Source of the DNA: Struthio camelus
Lineage: Eukaryota; Chordata; Aves; Struthioniformes; Struthionidae
Length of the DNA stretch: 64,000 bases
Assembly: GCF_040807025.1 (NCBI RefSeq)
Contig: NC_090945.1
Span: 39,673,088-39,737,087 of the forward strand
Reading direction: 5' to 3'
Shown here piece by piece: positions 1 to 13,400 of this stretch. The notes below the pieces were generated by a model. The model worked only from the letters and a program-made list of their open reading frames with translations. It was not told the DNA's origin and searched no databases. The position numbers and the translations under genes are program-made. Each line of letters starts with the position of its first letter. The stretch's first letter is position 1.

Positions 1-3000
1 ACTAACAATTACTTCATATTGGAGTAGTAAAGCTGTGAAGTAGTAAAGCCTGCCCCTTATAAGCAGGGCAAGGTTTGCATGAAGAAACGCCTTTTATTAA
101 AAAAAGTGATACTGCACTTCATCAGTTAAGTCTACTAAAAGATACTATCTCTCCCTATAAACTCTTATCTTCCCCAATTACATAAAATAATTGAAACAAA
201 TTTGGCTCATCTCTCATCGTTCACTTTTGTCATCTTCCTTCTTTCATAAAAAAACTTCCTTAGATTAACACAACTAGTGGCTTTCAGTCTTCAGAACAAG
301 TTCAAGATATTTTGGAAATTTTTAAAGGGAACAAGTCAGTGCCCTGAGAGGGAAAGGGATCTGCACTGTCAGTATTTTTCAAAAACTAAGACAAGATATG
401 CACAAGCAGTATAGAGCTGCTCTATGATGTAGGAGCCCTACATGATTCATGTTACTATTTGGAATATTTGCACATATCCTACAAATTTTTTTTTCAAAAA
501 TTTAGTCATTCTGCCAATCTTAGAATCTGAATTTGACATTTAAAAATGGCAGTGACTGTAGCAGTATTGGCAATAACTTTAGAAATAGTGTTGCAAAGAA
601 GTGTGCATATTTTATGTTTATAAAGCACTCTTCTACTGGATATGTTGCACAGTATAGTCATGTTTGAATATCCCAAACAAAAAATAAAGCATATACCCAG
701 GAAGGGACTGATAGTTGCTTTAGACTTTTTAATTAAGCATGTTACAATTCTGAATTTCTAAGTTTAGAGATCCAATTTTCATGAATGAATCCCAATGCTA
801 AGCAAATAGTGTTGGTTTAATTTAGTTGGGTTTTAAAAGATTAAATTTGACAGGAAGCCTCACTGACTTCTTCCCTGCCTCCAACACAAAGCTTTTTATG
901 TACTAGTCCTGACCACACTTCACATATCTGATCGAAATCTTCCCTAAGATGATAAACAAGAGGTTAAGTGCACTAATGGGAAAAGGGTAGCAGGAATGAT
1001 GAAAGAGAAAAACAACTGTAGCTTATCATACACTAGATAACTTTGTGGCTTGGCCTCTCCGTGGATGTTTCCTACTCAATAGCCTGGTAAGATGAATATA
1101 TTTTTCACTTAAAAATTCCTGGGAAGTTGACATTCTTTAGTAGTATGACTGCCACATAATTGAATTTTAGATAGTACAGAAGCCTTAGAACAGTTAAGAG
1201 GAATAATAAGAACAGCCATAATCCTAACATACTGCAATGCCAGGAGATTAAAATTCCAATATAGAAAGAATTTTCAGATCTTATTAAACCATATGAGGTG
1301 ATTAATTCACATCAGCTGTTTCTAGCCCAGAAAAGCAACAAATCCATGAGACTCATCCCGTACAACTTACACTCATTTCTGATGTTTTTAATAGCTTTAG
1401 AATGCCAAAAATAGGTGTTACCAAGCTCAACCTCAACATAAAGTTTAAACTTTTTATAGGATGTGTAACTTTCCTATATACTTTTCTTTTTTCAAGAATT
1501 ATAAATCTGAAAGAATGCACAGTGCAACCTTACTTTTCATCAACACATACCAGGTTTAGAGTTACCACATATAATGGAGAACATTTACAGATATCTAGGA
1601 TACTAATATTTTTTTCTTGGTTGTTACAGAAAAATAGATTAACATCTCAAAAATAATGGCAACTAAGTTGAACTGCTGCTATAAACTTTCTGCATGTTTT
1701 TTCTCCACGTTCCATTCCACCGAATAGGTACATGTCAATGACAAGTGTCAGTATTAAGTAAAAAGTGATGACTTATCAAGCACTACATCTGGATTGGCTG
1801 GAAGAGTGCATGGTGATTTGAAAGACACAAATGCTATGAAAGAAACAAAAAAATCAGAAACTTAAACTCTCAGCCAAACTGAGGTATCTCAGCTCAGGGT
1901 TATCCTTTTTATATTAGTTTCTCACAAGCCTTAATAGCCTTTTTCAGAAAATTTATTTTCATGCCTTAAAAAGGCACTACACTATGCACTTATGTTATCA
2001 AACATTCACACAATGACCTCTAAAAGCATAAACAACACAATTTCTATTAACATAACAGTAGAATGTTTCTTATGTTTTAGAATTACTACAGGGAGATTTT
2101 TAAACGTTTGTTTTACCCACCCATTATGGCCAACATCTGCTTCTAGAAAGTGGAGGATTAATTCACACATTTATTTCTGTTTACTGTTAATGAAAACATA
2201 CTAGACTTCTTCCCACTATATTACTCCTACATTGGTAATATTCCCTTTCAGACAAAAATCCTCTTACTCTAAATAATACACTTAAAAGCCTTCCACAATT
2301 CTGCCCTCTCAAATTTGACATGCATTGATCTACTCATATGCAAGCATCATCTGAGTTCCCTTGATAATAAAGTGACAACTTTACTTACACAAGCGTTTCT
2401 CTCCTGCAGTTTACTGAAAGTGCATATTTACCTCTATTACTATGCAAAGTGAAATATTATTCTTGTCAAAGAATATGATGAACAGATGCTTGATATGCTG
2501 TTTCAAATAAAGGCATGTTAGCTGCAGAAAAGGGGACAATTTTAGAAAGTAAGAGTGTGAAGACTTGGCATGGGAAACATCGGCAAACCTTTCCTTTCAC
2601 GGTGATCATTCTCACTTTCACATGAACACTGAAAAAGAGATAATTTTAGAGGTCTCTTTGCCAGCCAAGTTGGTACTTATCACATCCTCCAACTTCTGCT
2701 TATTTTTTAAGCTGCTCCTCCCATTCAGCGACATGTCTATCCATTTAGATCTGGTCATTCCTCCAACTACTAAAATTTATGTTTTATTAATAATCCCACT
2801 AAAGTGGGGTTACGATGACCTGGAGATTCTATACACAATTTGAACAGGAGAGCCTGTGTTAGGCAGCAGATTTCATTCCTGAATAAAGGATTTTTTCCCC
2901 CCTTCATATGGAGTCCGAAACAACAAGGAGGTTGAATGCGCAATGACAGGCAACATTCATGTTTTGGTATGACTAAGCAAATTGAGGATAGTCTTTGTAA

Positions 3001-4329
3001 GCAGAGCACACCTAGGCAAAGTGCTAGCTACTACTCAAAGAACCGTAGTTCTTTCTTTGGGAACGGGAAGTGTTAACTAAGCAAGAAATAACCTAAGATT
3101 GGACATTGATCATTGCACAAAACTGAGCTGGAAATCACTTTACAGAGGGGATTGTTCTCACCAGTGACTACAGAAATCAAAGGCGTTCCAGCAGGGAACC
3201 AGGTCAAATAAGGTCTTAAAAGACTCAAGCCTAAGACCAAAAATGCTTGAGAAGAAAGAAAAAGGAAAATATACATAGTTACTGTTTTAGGTAACTACAC
3301 ATTTTCTGAGTTAGCTAAGTAAAAAGATGCTTTTTCCTTTAAAATCTGTCCCAAACCTGTATTTCTGTCTGCCTCACTTCTCATCCATCCCTGGAGAACA
3401 AACAGAAAGCCCACTAGAGGCTCTGGAAATTTTTTTTTCTGAACTATTGACGGTACAAATTCACCTTAGCAAAGGTCTTCAGCCAGCTGGGTTGCAAGAT
3501 CTCATTTGGATGAAAGGCAACAGAAAGCTTATATACAGGGATCTGCCAGAAATTGCAAGCATGAGAGACAACAGAAGAAACACATTCAAACCCAGAAAAC
3601 CTTGAAAGCTACTATGATGAATGACTGCATAACGGGGTGAAGATGAAAAGCTTTATTTTTTCTTTACCTCACAAGTCACATGTCTGACAAAACAGTATAT
3701 GCTAACAATATTAGCAATCTCTCTCCTAGTTTGCCTGTCTATAGCAAGGAGAAAATACTGCATTATTGTTGGGAGTAGACTACTAGATTAGTTTACTTCT
3801 TCACAACTGGGAATAAAGCATGCTGTTGCAGAAATAATAAAATTGGGAGCACCAGAGTTCAACTCTTTCTAGTAAATGGAAATAATCTCAAACCTCAAGA
3901 TAATTGCTTTAACCTAATTTAAAGTATTGAATTCTCCACTCTAAATATTTCCTTGAACATAAATGCTCTCACTTTTGCAGCTGGTGCTGCTGCTAAGCTT
4001 TGCTGGTTCTGTGCTGTGATGAGTTGGCCCTTCAGAGATAGCTGTTCCTGACATGGAATGAGAAAAAAAGATGACTGACTATGAAACTTAAAACTCTATA
4101 GCATATAAGTAGGGAGGATATATTTTCCATGTATGCTAATTATCAAGCACACTGTACTCTGCCATCATTCTGCTCAAGAACATTTGGGAACTAGTTACAT
4201 AATACTGCCATCATCTGGTCTCTTTCCTAAAAACATGAACAAACTTGAAGATTACAATATAAAAGTATTCACACTCATTCCTATTCATTAACCTTTTTGG
4301 TTTTGACAAAGTGCATAAAAAGTATTTAC
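1..4329 (-). other. MAP9 last intron (partial) or 3' flank, no exon found
   Basis: By position this follows the exon 12 donor. I looked on the minus strand for the expected terminal exon (basic stretch, then a Trp-Ser-Pro-Pro tail) and found none. Small open frames here have no exon-like borders or recognisable content. It is AT-rich unique sequence. Confidence 0.6.
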
Positions 4330-4462
4330 CAGCCATCTTTCATATTCTTCCATAGCCCTTTTATCTTTTTCTTCTTTCTTCTCCTGTTGCATTTCTTGCT
4401 TTCTTCTCTCTACGTCTTTTTCTACCTTCTTTTTTTTAATACATTCCTCCTTTTTTTCATTC
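4330..4462 (-). CDS. MAP9: MAP9 exon 12 (last coding exon in window)
   Basis: The acceptor is ATTATACAG|GAATGA and the donor GGCTG|GTAAAT (133 bp, phase 2 to 0). It completes Trp612 and encodes NEKKEECIKKKKVEKD to EKDKRAMEEYERWL, matching WNEKKEAFFKQ and KQAINEYEKWL of human MAP9. Its length is almost exactly one repeat unit. Unspliced, the frame would add 13 codons and stop at 4288-4290. Confidence 0.94.
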
Positions 4463-7400
4463 CTGTATAATGAGAGAGATGAACAGGAGACCATCACTTA
4501 ACATGGTAAATGCTACATCTGTGATAACTAACCAAACAGAGTAGAGCCAGAAGAGATAAGTTATGCATTTGGTAACAGACTGAGAACATACTGGAAAGAA
4601 AACTTATAAAATCTTCAAAGTCCATCTTGATATATTATACCACCAAGGTATACATGAACCTACTGTCATACCTGTTATGGCATTATCTTTTCCATACTAC
4701 TCTCTCCCTTATTTTAAATCATATAAAAATGAGATTCAAAAGTAAGTTGCGCATGCTCTCTGAAATCTGGATTTATAAAACTAAAAAAGAATTTCTCCAG
4801 CGGACACATCTGTCTGCTTCTGAATACAACACCTAGGTTCATACATTGTATTGCACAGAGCAAAAATAAAACCTTAAGAAAGGTTTACCTTCCTTCCTGC
4901 AGCTTCGTATTGAAGTATGAAACTAATCACATAAACATTACACTACTCAGTTAATCTTACTTCTAAGTTGCAATAACTGTGCCTGGGCTCAGTCAATGGC
5001 CTTTTGGGGAAGAGAGCATTTAAGTTACAAAACTGAAAGGGGATGGACAGCTTGTTCTCATTGTTATGCTTGTTCTCCATTGAGAGGGAAAAGACTGATC
5101 CCAGGTATGCCCTGTTCTCCCAATCACAAGCACATGAAGCACTCGCAAAAGATCTAGTGCATTTAAGCAAAGGTTTGGGAAACTATTTTACTCCAAAACC
5201 CAATGCGGTAATACCATTTTTCAACTGCAGACATGCTGTCTCTCTTCTTTTCTGCAACAAATTCCTCTTCTTTCTTCTTCCTGATTCTTTCAGTCTGTTT
5301 TTCCTTTCTACTTCGCTCTCTTAAGTATTCTACTTTCCTTTCTTTCCATTTTTCAAATGCCTAAGGAAAACCACAGATTCATCAGCAATCTTACTCCCTC
5401 ATCTTTTTGTCAACACTCTCCTTGCTTCTTCTGCATTACTATTCTTTCTATATCTACATATTCTAGTTTTGGAATAGTTGTTCGCAGCATTGCTCAAACA
5501 GATATCACTATGTAAAAAGGATTAAATTATTTTTCCCAGTAAGTAATACAGTTCTTTGTAAATGTATTTACATGGAGTTTATTTTACATTTAGCTCAGAA
5601 ACTGAACTATACAAAAACACAAAAACACCTATTTGTGTGCAGATCTAGTCATTACACATTTTCAGCACAGAACAGAATCCAGCTATGAGCTCTCCTCAGA
5701 AATGAGCCATGTTCAGATATTAGAATCTAGTTTATTTCCATCTCTTGCTGGATTATTCAAAGTTTTTCTCAACAATTTCCTGAACAATATCTGAGATTTA
5801 TTTATGTATTTCACATTACCTTCTGTGCTGCTTCTCTTTTCTCCTCATCCTGTTCTGCCACTCTCTTTTTCTCAAGTTCCTCAAGCTTCCTTTTCTCACT
5901 TAATTTCTTTGCCTCTCTTTCTTTCATTGCTTTCCAGGCTTCAAAAGATGCAATTGCTTCCCCTCTTTTAACAGCTTCTTTCTAGATTGAAAATAACAGT
6001 CTATATTTAAATACCATTAAATATCCTTAAATATAAAATATATAACTATAATTGGAAATGTATGCTTTAATCAAATGCTACGTTTGAGAATGAGTTTGAG
6101 CAACAAAAAAAGGAAAGGGATTTGCCAGACAACATTGCAAACAACACTCAAAATTGGATACAAACAGAATTTTTTTTCCTTCCTCGCTCATTTTTAATTT
6201 AAGATTCAAATGATGCAAACTACTAGAATATGTATGTAAAAGAACATGAAATACAGGAAAATAATGAGAGAGATTTGTTTAATACTTAAAAGCCAGATCT
6301 AAGAATTGTGTATGTACTGTTCAAGCTACAGTCCTCTGTAGATTACATCTCTTGAGATGGCAAGAGGGAGCAAATTCATTTCTTGACAGGTGACAAGTTA
6401 AAACTTCGCAGCTGAAGAGCAGAGCATCTCGAGGTCTTTATAAACAAACCTGAAAATCAGTCCAGGAAGCACACTTTCAACACACCTGACAGAAGTGTAG
6501 GGAAACCTTAGCCACACACTCCTTGCAACTGTAAGAATTAGGAAGTGCCACTGTTTCAGCTCACCTTGCACTATTCAGAGAAAAATAGAAACCTTACAAG
6601 GGCAAGGTGATGTAATTAGGCGGAAAGCAGTGCACACCCACAATCAAAAAAAAAAAATTTTCGTAATACACAACAACTAATATGTTGATGACATTACTTC
6701 AAAGAGTTACAGTCAGCCTCTCTCAAAACAAGAATGTAAACAAACCTTTTCAATATTGTTCCTGAGATTTTCAGCTTGCTTCTTTCTAATTCTCTTTAAT
6801 TCCAGTAGAGAGACTCTTTTCTTTTCCAACCAATCCTGTAAGATTCATTAGAAGACTTCTATACTTCAAGTGTTTTTGAGCTATAACTAAAGAAGTTCTA
6901 TCAAAACAACTAAATATTATTAAAGTATCACCAACATAATGACCACCAAAAATACTCTTACTTTTTCCATGTGCTAGTTAAATAATTATCCCATATGAAA
7001 AAAAAGCTGTGATTCAAATCACATTATTCTGAGCATCTTCAGCACACAAACATTACAATCAAAAAAGTCAGAAGTTTTAAAATTACAGTTACAAATATTA
7101 AGAATTTCAAGGATCTTTTTAAAAAAAATCAGCAGGACATAAACATAAAAATAAAAAAAGAAAAATGGAATAACGATTCTTGCTAGTTGGGATATAGGAA
7201 TATTGCTTAGATTCATTGTGTCTTCTGCTAATAACTAAAATTAAACAGAATAAAATCCAAATAGGAAGAGTGAGACTACAAGCATCCATAAAGTGTTGCA
7301 AGCCATTTGCAGAATCAAGGTCAAATTTTCAAGGTTTACTTAAGTTTTTCATAAGTTGCTTAAAGATAGAGTGTCTTAAATTAAGCCTATTTTACCATTA

Positions 7401-10400
7401 AAAATTATGGAAACAAAATAAAACATGAATTTCAGGTTCTATATTTTGTTTTAGAATTATAACAATATCACAAACACATACCAATATGAATAGTATTTGT
7501 TATTAATGCAATTTTTTCTCGCACAGATCAGTAGTAAAAATCTGTTGGAAGCTGTTTTAATCGTACAAAAATTGTATGCTGAATCCACATAGATTATCCT
7601 TCTGAAGAGAACACTAAACTTGTTTTCACTTTTCATAAATGCCAGTTGAAGACAACATACCAGGAAAAGGAACTTTAAACAACACACTTATTTTTATTAA
7701 GAAAAAAAAAAAGAGAAATAAAGGAAATTACCTTATGTGTCTGAAAACAGTCTGACACAACTATATCTTATGAACCACAACATGTCCCTCTCATCTAACT
7801 TTTTAGTTCATAACTTGATGAAAAGGCATGGTCAAATAAAAGGATTCTTACACCTGTAAGTATATGCAAGTAACAGAGATACTGATTTCAAAAAATAAGA
7901 GGTGTTGACTCCTCTAAGAGGACCTTTCTATGCATAGTTTGGTTTTGTTAAGTTTTACCTTGTAAACGGCTGCTCGTAAACTGTCTGCTTTGCCAAGTTC
8001 TGCACTGTACTTCTGCAAGTGCTTATCTTCCAGCACCTTTAACGTCCCCAAGTACTGGGGTGAAACGGCTGTAGATGAAGGAATAGCTTTCACATTTTTC
8101 TTTAAGTGGGAAAAAGATACAGACCTATAAAGATACCAAGACACAAACATATGAAAATGATCTTTCTGTTTATTGTAGTTGATACCAAGTAGTGTTCCTT
8201 TTCATCCAGTGTATACCAGAAGTTATTGTAATTCTGCTTTTACATGCTCTTGATCAGGGATAGGGCAGAAGGAGAGGAGGAAAAAGCCTGCTTTCTTCTG
8301 AAGAGCTTATTACTGCCAAAACAAGCCATTGTGCAACATATTCAGCCCAAGGAACTTTACAATTTCCTTATCTACAAACCAGCTTAAAAACTCTAAAAGC
8401 ACCAAGGACTGCACTCACTGGTGGATCCAGTAGCAAATGCTCATCACAGGCTTTGGTAAAAGGCTTGGTGTCTGATCTGACAGAGAAGATAATGAGCAGG
8501 GGTAATAATAACATGCCACATTTCCTGGGATGTTTTCCACATGTAGTTAAGAAGTTGTCAGTGGTCAAGAAAACGCTGACAGAATATGAGAGAAACCAGC
8601 ATTCTGAGGATACTTACATGTATCTTATGCTTTGGAACTGTGGACTGTGATGTATAGCATCTTTCTCTTACCTGCCAGATGAAGATACTTTCATTTTTTG
8701 TGGAGCTGTCTCCTTCGTTTCACTTTGTTTCTAATACAAAATGAAAAGAAAAAAAAATATAGAGTCTCTCAGGTAACAGAACTAGGTCAGGAATACAGAC
8801 AATTTACAAGCTAAGAAGGATGTTAAATACATATGCAAGAAAGCCAGTCTAATACAGAAAGGGTACAGTGCACGGTAAGAAAGTAAACAACTTTTGGAAT
8901 GTATGTAGCTTTTTGGAATGGCACTCAAAAACCTTTCCTTATATTTTCTAGAAATGTTGTCTGTAGTCTAGAAATACAGAGGAATAAAAAGAACCCAAAT
9001 AGACAGGGGTTCTCCTGTTAATATACTACCATTCTTTTAATTTTTGTTTTAACATTTAGCTTTAGTAGTTATATATGTGTACATATTTTCTTTTTTATAA
9101 TAACGCATGAAGTGCATTGCATCTTATGCATTACTCAAGTCGCACCATGGATTCCACCGTCTGGTAATATACACTGCTCATTTCAATTCAGCTAACCTCA
9201 AAATAGAGGTCTGACGTTTTCCTTTGGATAAGGATATTTCATTAAGAATGGAAAACGTATATTTCAATAACTTTACCTGTTTTAAATATATGTGTAATAG
9301 GAATTCCCTATATCTTCCTTAAAACTACTCATAATTTATAAAAGCATCAGCTCCAGAAACTGGAAACGGTCACCTGTACATGTACACGTACCAGAATTCG
9401 ACACACATAAGGCACCAACAGTACATTTCATTACAAAACTTTTTACTGCACTTCTAGGACATTGTTCTAAACAATGGTAAACATGCATATGAAAGCTACC
9501 TTGTCAAAGTCCTTTGAAGTGTTCTTTACCTCCATATGTTTGGATTTATCATCCACTGACACCTCCTGTATCGTGTCAGTTACTATTTGCTCCTCTACAA
9601 TTTGCACTTTTCTTTCTGAAGTGTTATCTGTTGACTTCTCTAATTTCCTTGTTTTCTCATACCCTGTGGTCATCATTCTTTCTATCACAGAAGGGGATTT
9701 TCTGATATTATCCTCCAGTTTCAAATCACTGATGCTGATATTCTCTCTCTGATGTTGATCTAACAGGAAGAAAAAAAAAAAAAACAGATTAAGAGGACAC
9801 ATTCACTTAGACAACATATAAATGAGAATTTCATAGTTTCTTAGTATTGTTATGTTTGTACTAAAAAAACTGTTACGAAACTAAATTTGATATACGATAA
9901 TGCATTTTCTGTTTATTTCCTTCTACAGAACTACGTGGACTTATGACAGCGGAGTATTCACTTGTGATATATTTAACCGTAACACAGGAGTAGCAAATAC
10001 ATTTTTAAAAATGTTTTAGATTGTAAGGGCATGAAAAAGACAAAACTTGCCTCATCACCTAAACACAGTTCTAGTACAAAAAGCAAAAGCAAAAAGCCAT
10101 TCCAACAGCAAGAACTATTCTGACATCTAGTGAATTACCACCAACATTTGGATGTATGAGGAACAAATTCATCTCATTACCTGACCATAGTTCTGATTCA
10201 AATATATTTGCAGTAAGACAATTCAGGTGAAAAACTATTTTTCTGGTGTGGTGTTCTTTGGGAATGTGGGACACAAAAGGAAATAATGAAAGATAATGGG
10301 GCAGGGATTTAGACAAAACAAAAGCTTACCTCAATTTAAGCATATGCTTAAGTGGTGAGATTGCCAGTTACAAGCCACTTATTAATAATATTTATAAACC

Positions 10401-13400
10401 TTTTTTTTTTTTTTAATCTGTTTTGTCATTAATACAGAGATCTAAATTTGCAAAAGAGTTTAGATACAAATCAAGAAAGGCCATGGTAAATTTCAAGATA
10501 CAGTCCTCCACAGTGTCAGAAGTAACATTGTCAAAAATTTAACCTAGACTGACAACGAAGAAAAAAAGTTCAGGGTGATAGAATTCTGAATTTATGTGAA
10601 TCGTTTTCTATATTCTGTTGATATGTAAACTTTTCATATGTTACTTTACACCTATTACATTGTGCAACTGTATCTAAGTTGTAGGCATCAGAAACGGTAC
10701 AACTGTAAGTAAGTAGCAACACGTGGTGCACAAGAGGCCGATGACAGCTGATTTACTGCTGATCATTACAAATTTGTATCATGAACTTCCTGGAACTTCA
10801 CAGGCAAGTCAATTTAGTTCTGTCTGCAAAATGCATTCTAGATACTAATCTTTCCATGGTTAGCTGAAAAGCACTACAAACACTATGCAAGTGTTATTAT
10901 CATAATTTCTTCTTTGCTAGTTCAAACTGTACATGTTTCATCAGTTTGTATCAGTCTGGTCGGAATCCTTTCGCCTGCATGCTTCAGCATCAAATTTAAA
11001 CATCTACTCTTCTTTTCTGATCTCTTCTCTGCCACTTTTGCAGCAGACTCCTTATCGTTGACGTTTCTACATTTTCCTTTGCCCTGACACCATCTCCTTC
11101 ATTATTCGTTCTCCTATGCTGTCCTTGCATATGGAGAATCTATTCATTCCTGTACGCTAAAGCTCATATCCTTTTCCCTGTATCCCCTAATCTCTCCTTA
11201 AGTATTGCTTTATTAACAGTGCTCAAAAGCACCACGCTATATCAATTGCATTCTCTATTCCAAAGTATCAGCAAAACAGAAAAAAGAGCAGAAATTAAAC
11301 ACAGATCCAAGTGTATTTGTTATTCACTATGGTGCACTCTGCCTGATTTTTCAACTTTTGTTCACCTTTCTACAGTATTTCAGACCACGTCCTATCTCGT
11401 ATCTAATTAGGCTGTATATTATAGACCTTACACAGACCATACCAACAGCATTTTTCTCACTGTTTCTGACAGTATATATTACATACCTGTTCCAATCTAA
11501 CACGCTGCTAAGTATCCACAGCATGATTCCCTTAGCAAACAGAAAAAGGTGTCTAACAGTCTATTCCAACAGTTTTCGTTCTGTTCCATTGATTACTTCT
11601 AATGGGTCTCAAAAAGGGGAGCTAAGACAAGTTCAATGGACACTGCTCAGAAGTCCACAGATTTACACACCTGTACACCCTCTAAAAGTTGTTAAGGATT
11701 CACAAATCCATAAAAATAGAAAAATGCTAGTCTACTCAGTTTGTATTAAACTTTGTGCCTGGAGAAGTTGCAGGAAGAAGAGAAAGATTTGCCTGAGTCA
11801 TGCCGACTGCAAAAGAGAGAAGGAAATTGAAATGACTCATTTTAAGTCTCAAAGATGCATAGGCAATGGGCATACTTGTCACAAGTGATGATACACATAC
11901 CTGTGATACACATACTTGTCACAAGTTAAAGTACAAACTCACTTCTTGAACTTTAATCTGTTTCTCATCATTCCTGGGATGCTTCTAGGATCCAGCTTCT
12001 AAATACCTAGGATTATACTGTTCTTGGAAATAACTGCAAGAATACGGCTGAGCCCTTTTCAGAGGTACGGTAGAAGGAGACACAGAGGGGAGAAAGAAGG
12101 ATATTGAAATAAGGTAGAAAGAAAATTAAGAACACTACTGATTTCAAGTAGACTTGTATTAGACCTTTAAATGATACTTAGGTGTAAATGATAACATTAT
12201 TTATCTGGTTGTACACATCTAAGTTATACCTTTTGCAGGTGGTGCCACTCCCCGCATCAGCAAATTGGAGTCTCCAGATCTTTTATTTTGGGAAGTAAAA
12301 TGAATGGAAAGTGGTGGTGAAGTACTTTCTAGCCATAGACCCTTAGACCAGAAAGTGACAAATAGCAAGTGAACAATTCATAACAAATCAGAATAATTTA
12401 ACTTGACTTTAAAATACACTGATAAAATACTTGTTTAGAACTCTCTAAGAGAAGTATAATTACATTTTTACATTCAGAGAAATAAGAATTAGCCTGTTTC
12501 TAAAAAGGTGAAAAACATCACTGGGATGGAATTCTGTTTCTGTTTTAGAAGGAAGATGACTAACATTCTCTGATCTGCCCCTCACCATCAGAATGCTATT
12601 AGGAAAGACATTTGCTCCCACTCGTATTTTTCTTACGGAAAATGTTATCAGCTAAATAAAAGATAGTTTCAAAAGTTTCTAGTGTAGATGGCAAAAAGTA
12701 TACACATATACTCTCCATTCTTGCTCTTACTTCAGGATCAGAGCTTTCAGCAAACATTTTTTTCTCAGGTGTCACATTCAGACTAGTTAGGGATGATGAT
12801 GCTGAAAATGAAGACAATTCATTTCTGGAAGTTATTTTTTCTTCTGACCTATTAAGATCATTGTCTTCCACAGGACCACTTTTTCTCAATAGACTTCTTG
12901 GTTGAGGTGATGGTTTGTAACAGTCATCTAATGAAGGAATGCTGATATTCTCAGCTGAAAATGAATATTGTAGTTTTGGTTATGTTTAATTAAAGACATT
13001 CCAGTCTGGAACACTATTTTGTCAAGTTAGAGTAAACTATTTTAGTTAAACCTGTCATCTGTAAATAGACTGTAAAGTTTAAGCAAAGTTTTCAAGCTTC
13101 TAACATAATGTATATATAAGATTTTGCACTCTAGGAACTTACCTGCCGTTAAGATAGTTACAGAGTTCTCAGAAACACAGAGGAGAAAGCATATATTATA
13201 CAGATAGCACTGTCATAAGAACACCATTTTTGTCATTCTGCTTTACTCCCTTTATCTTCTAGAGTAGATAAAAAGATTGCTTCTCTCTGCACACTGCAGA
13301 GCAGAATAACCCTGTGTAGAAAGAGACACCATGCAAAATGTGGTCCAAAAGGCAGACTCTCAGTTTATATCTAGCTTCTCTAGTGATGTGTCCGTTCCTT

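Noticed and set aside
11358..11888. 176-codon plus-strand open frame inside MAP9 intron 5
   Set aside because: No domain or start context; runs antisense through an AT-rich intron and ends in a local repeat.
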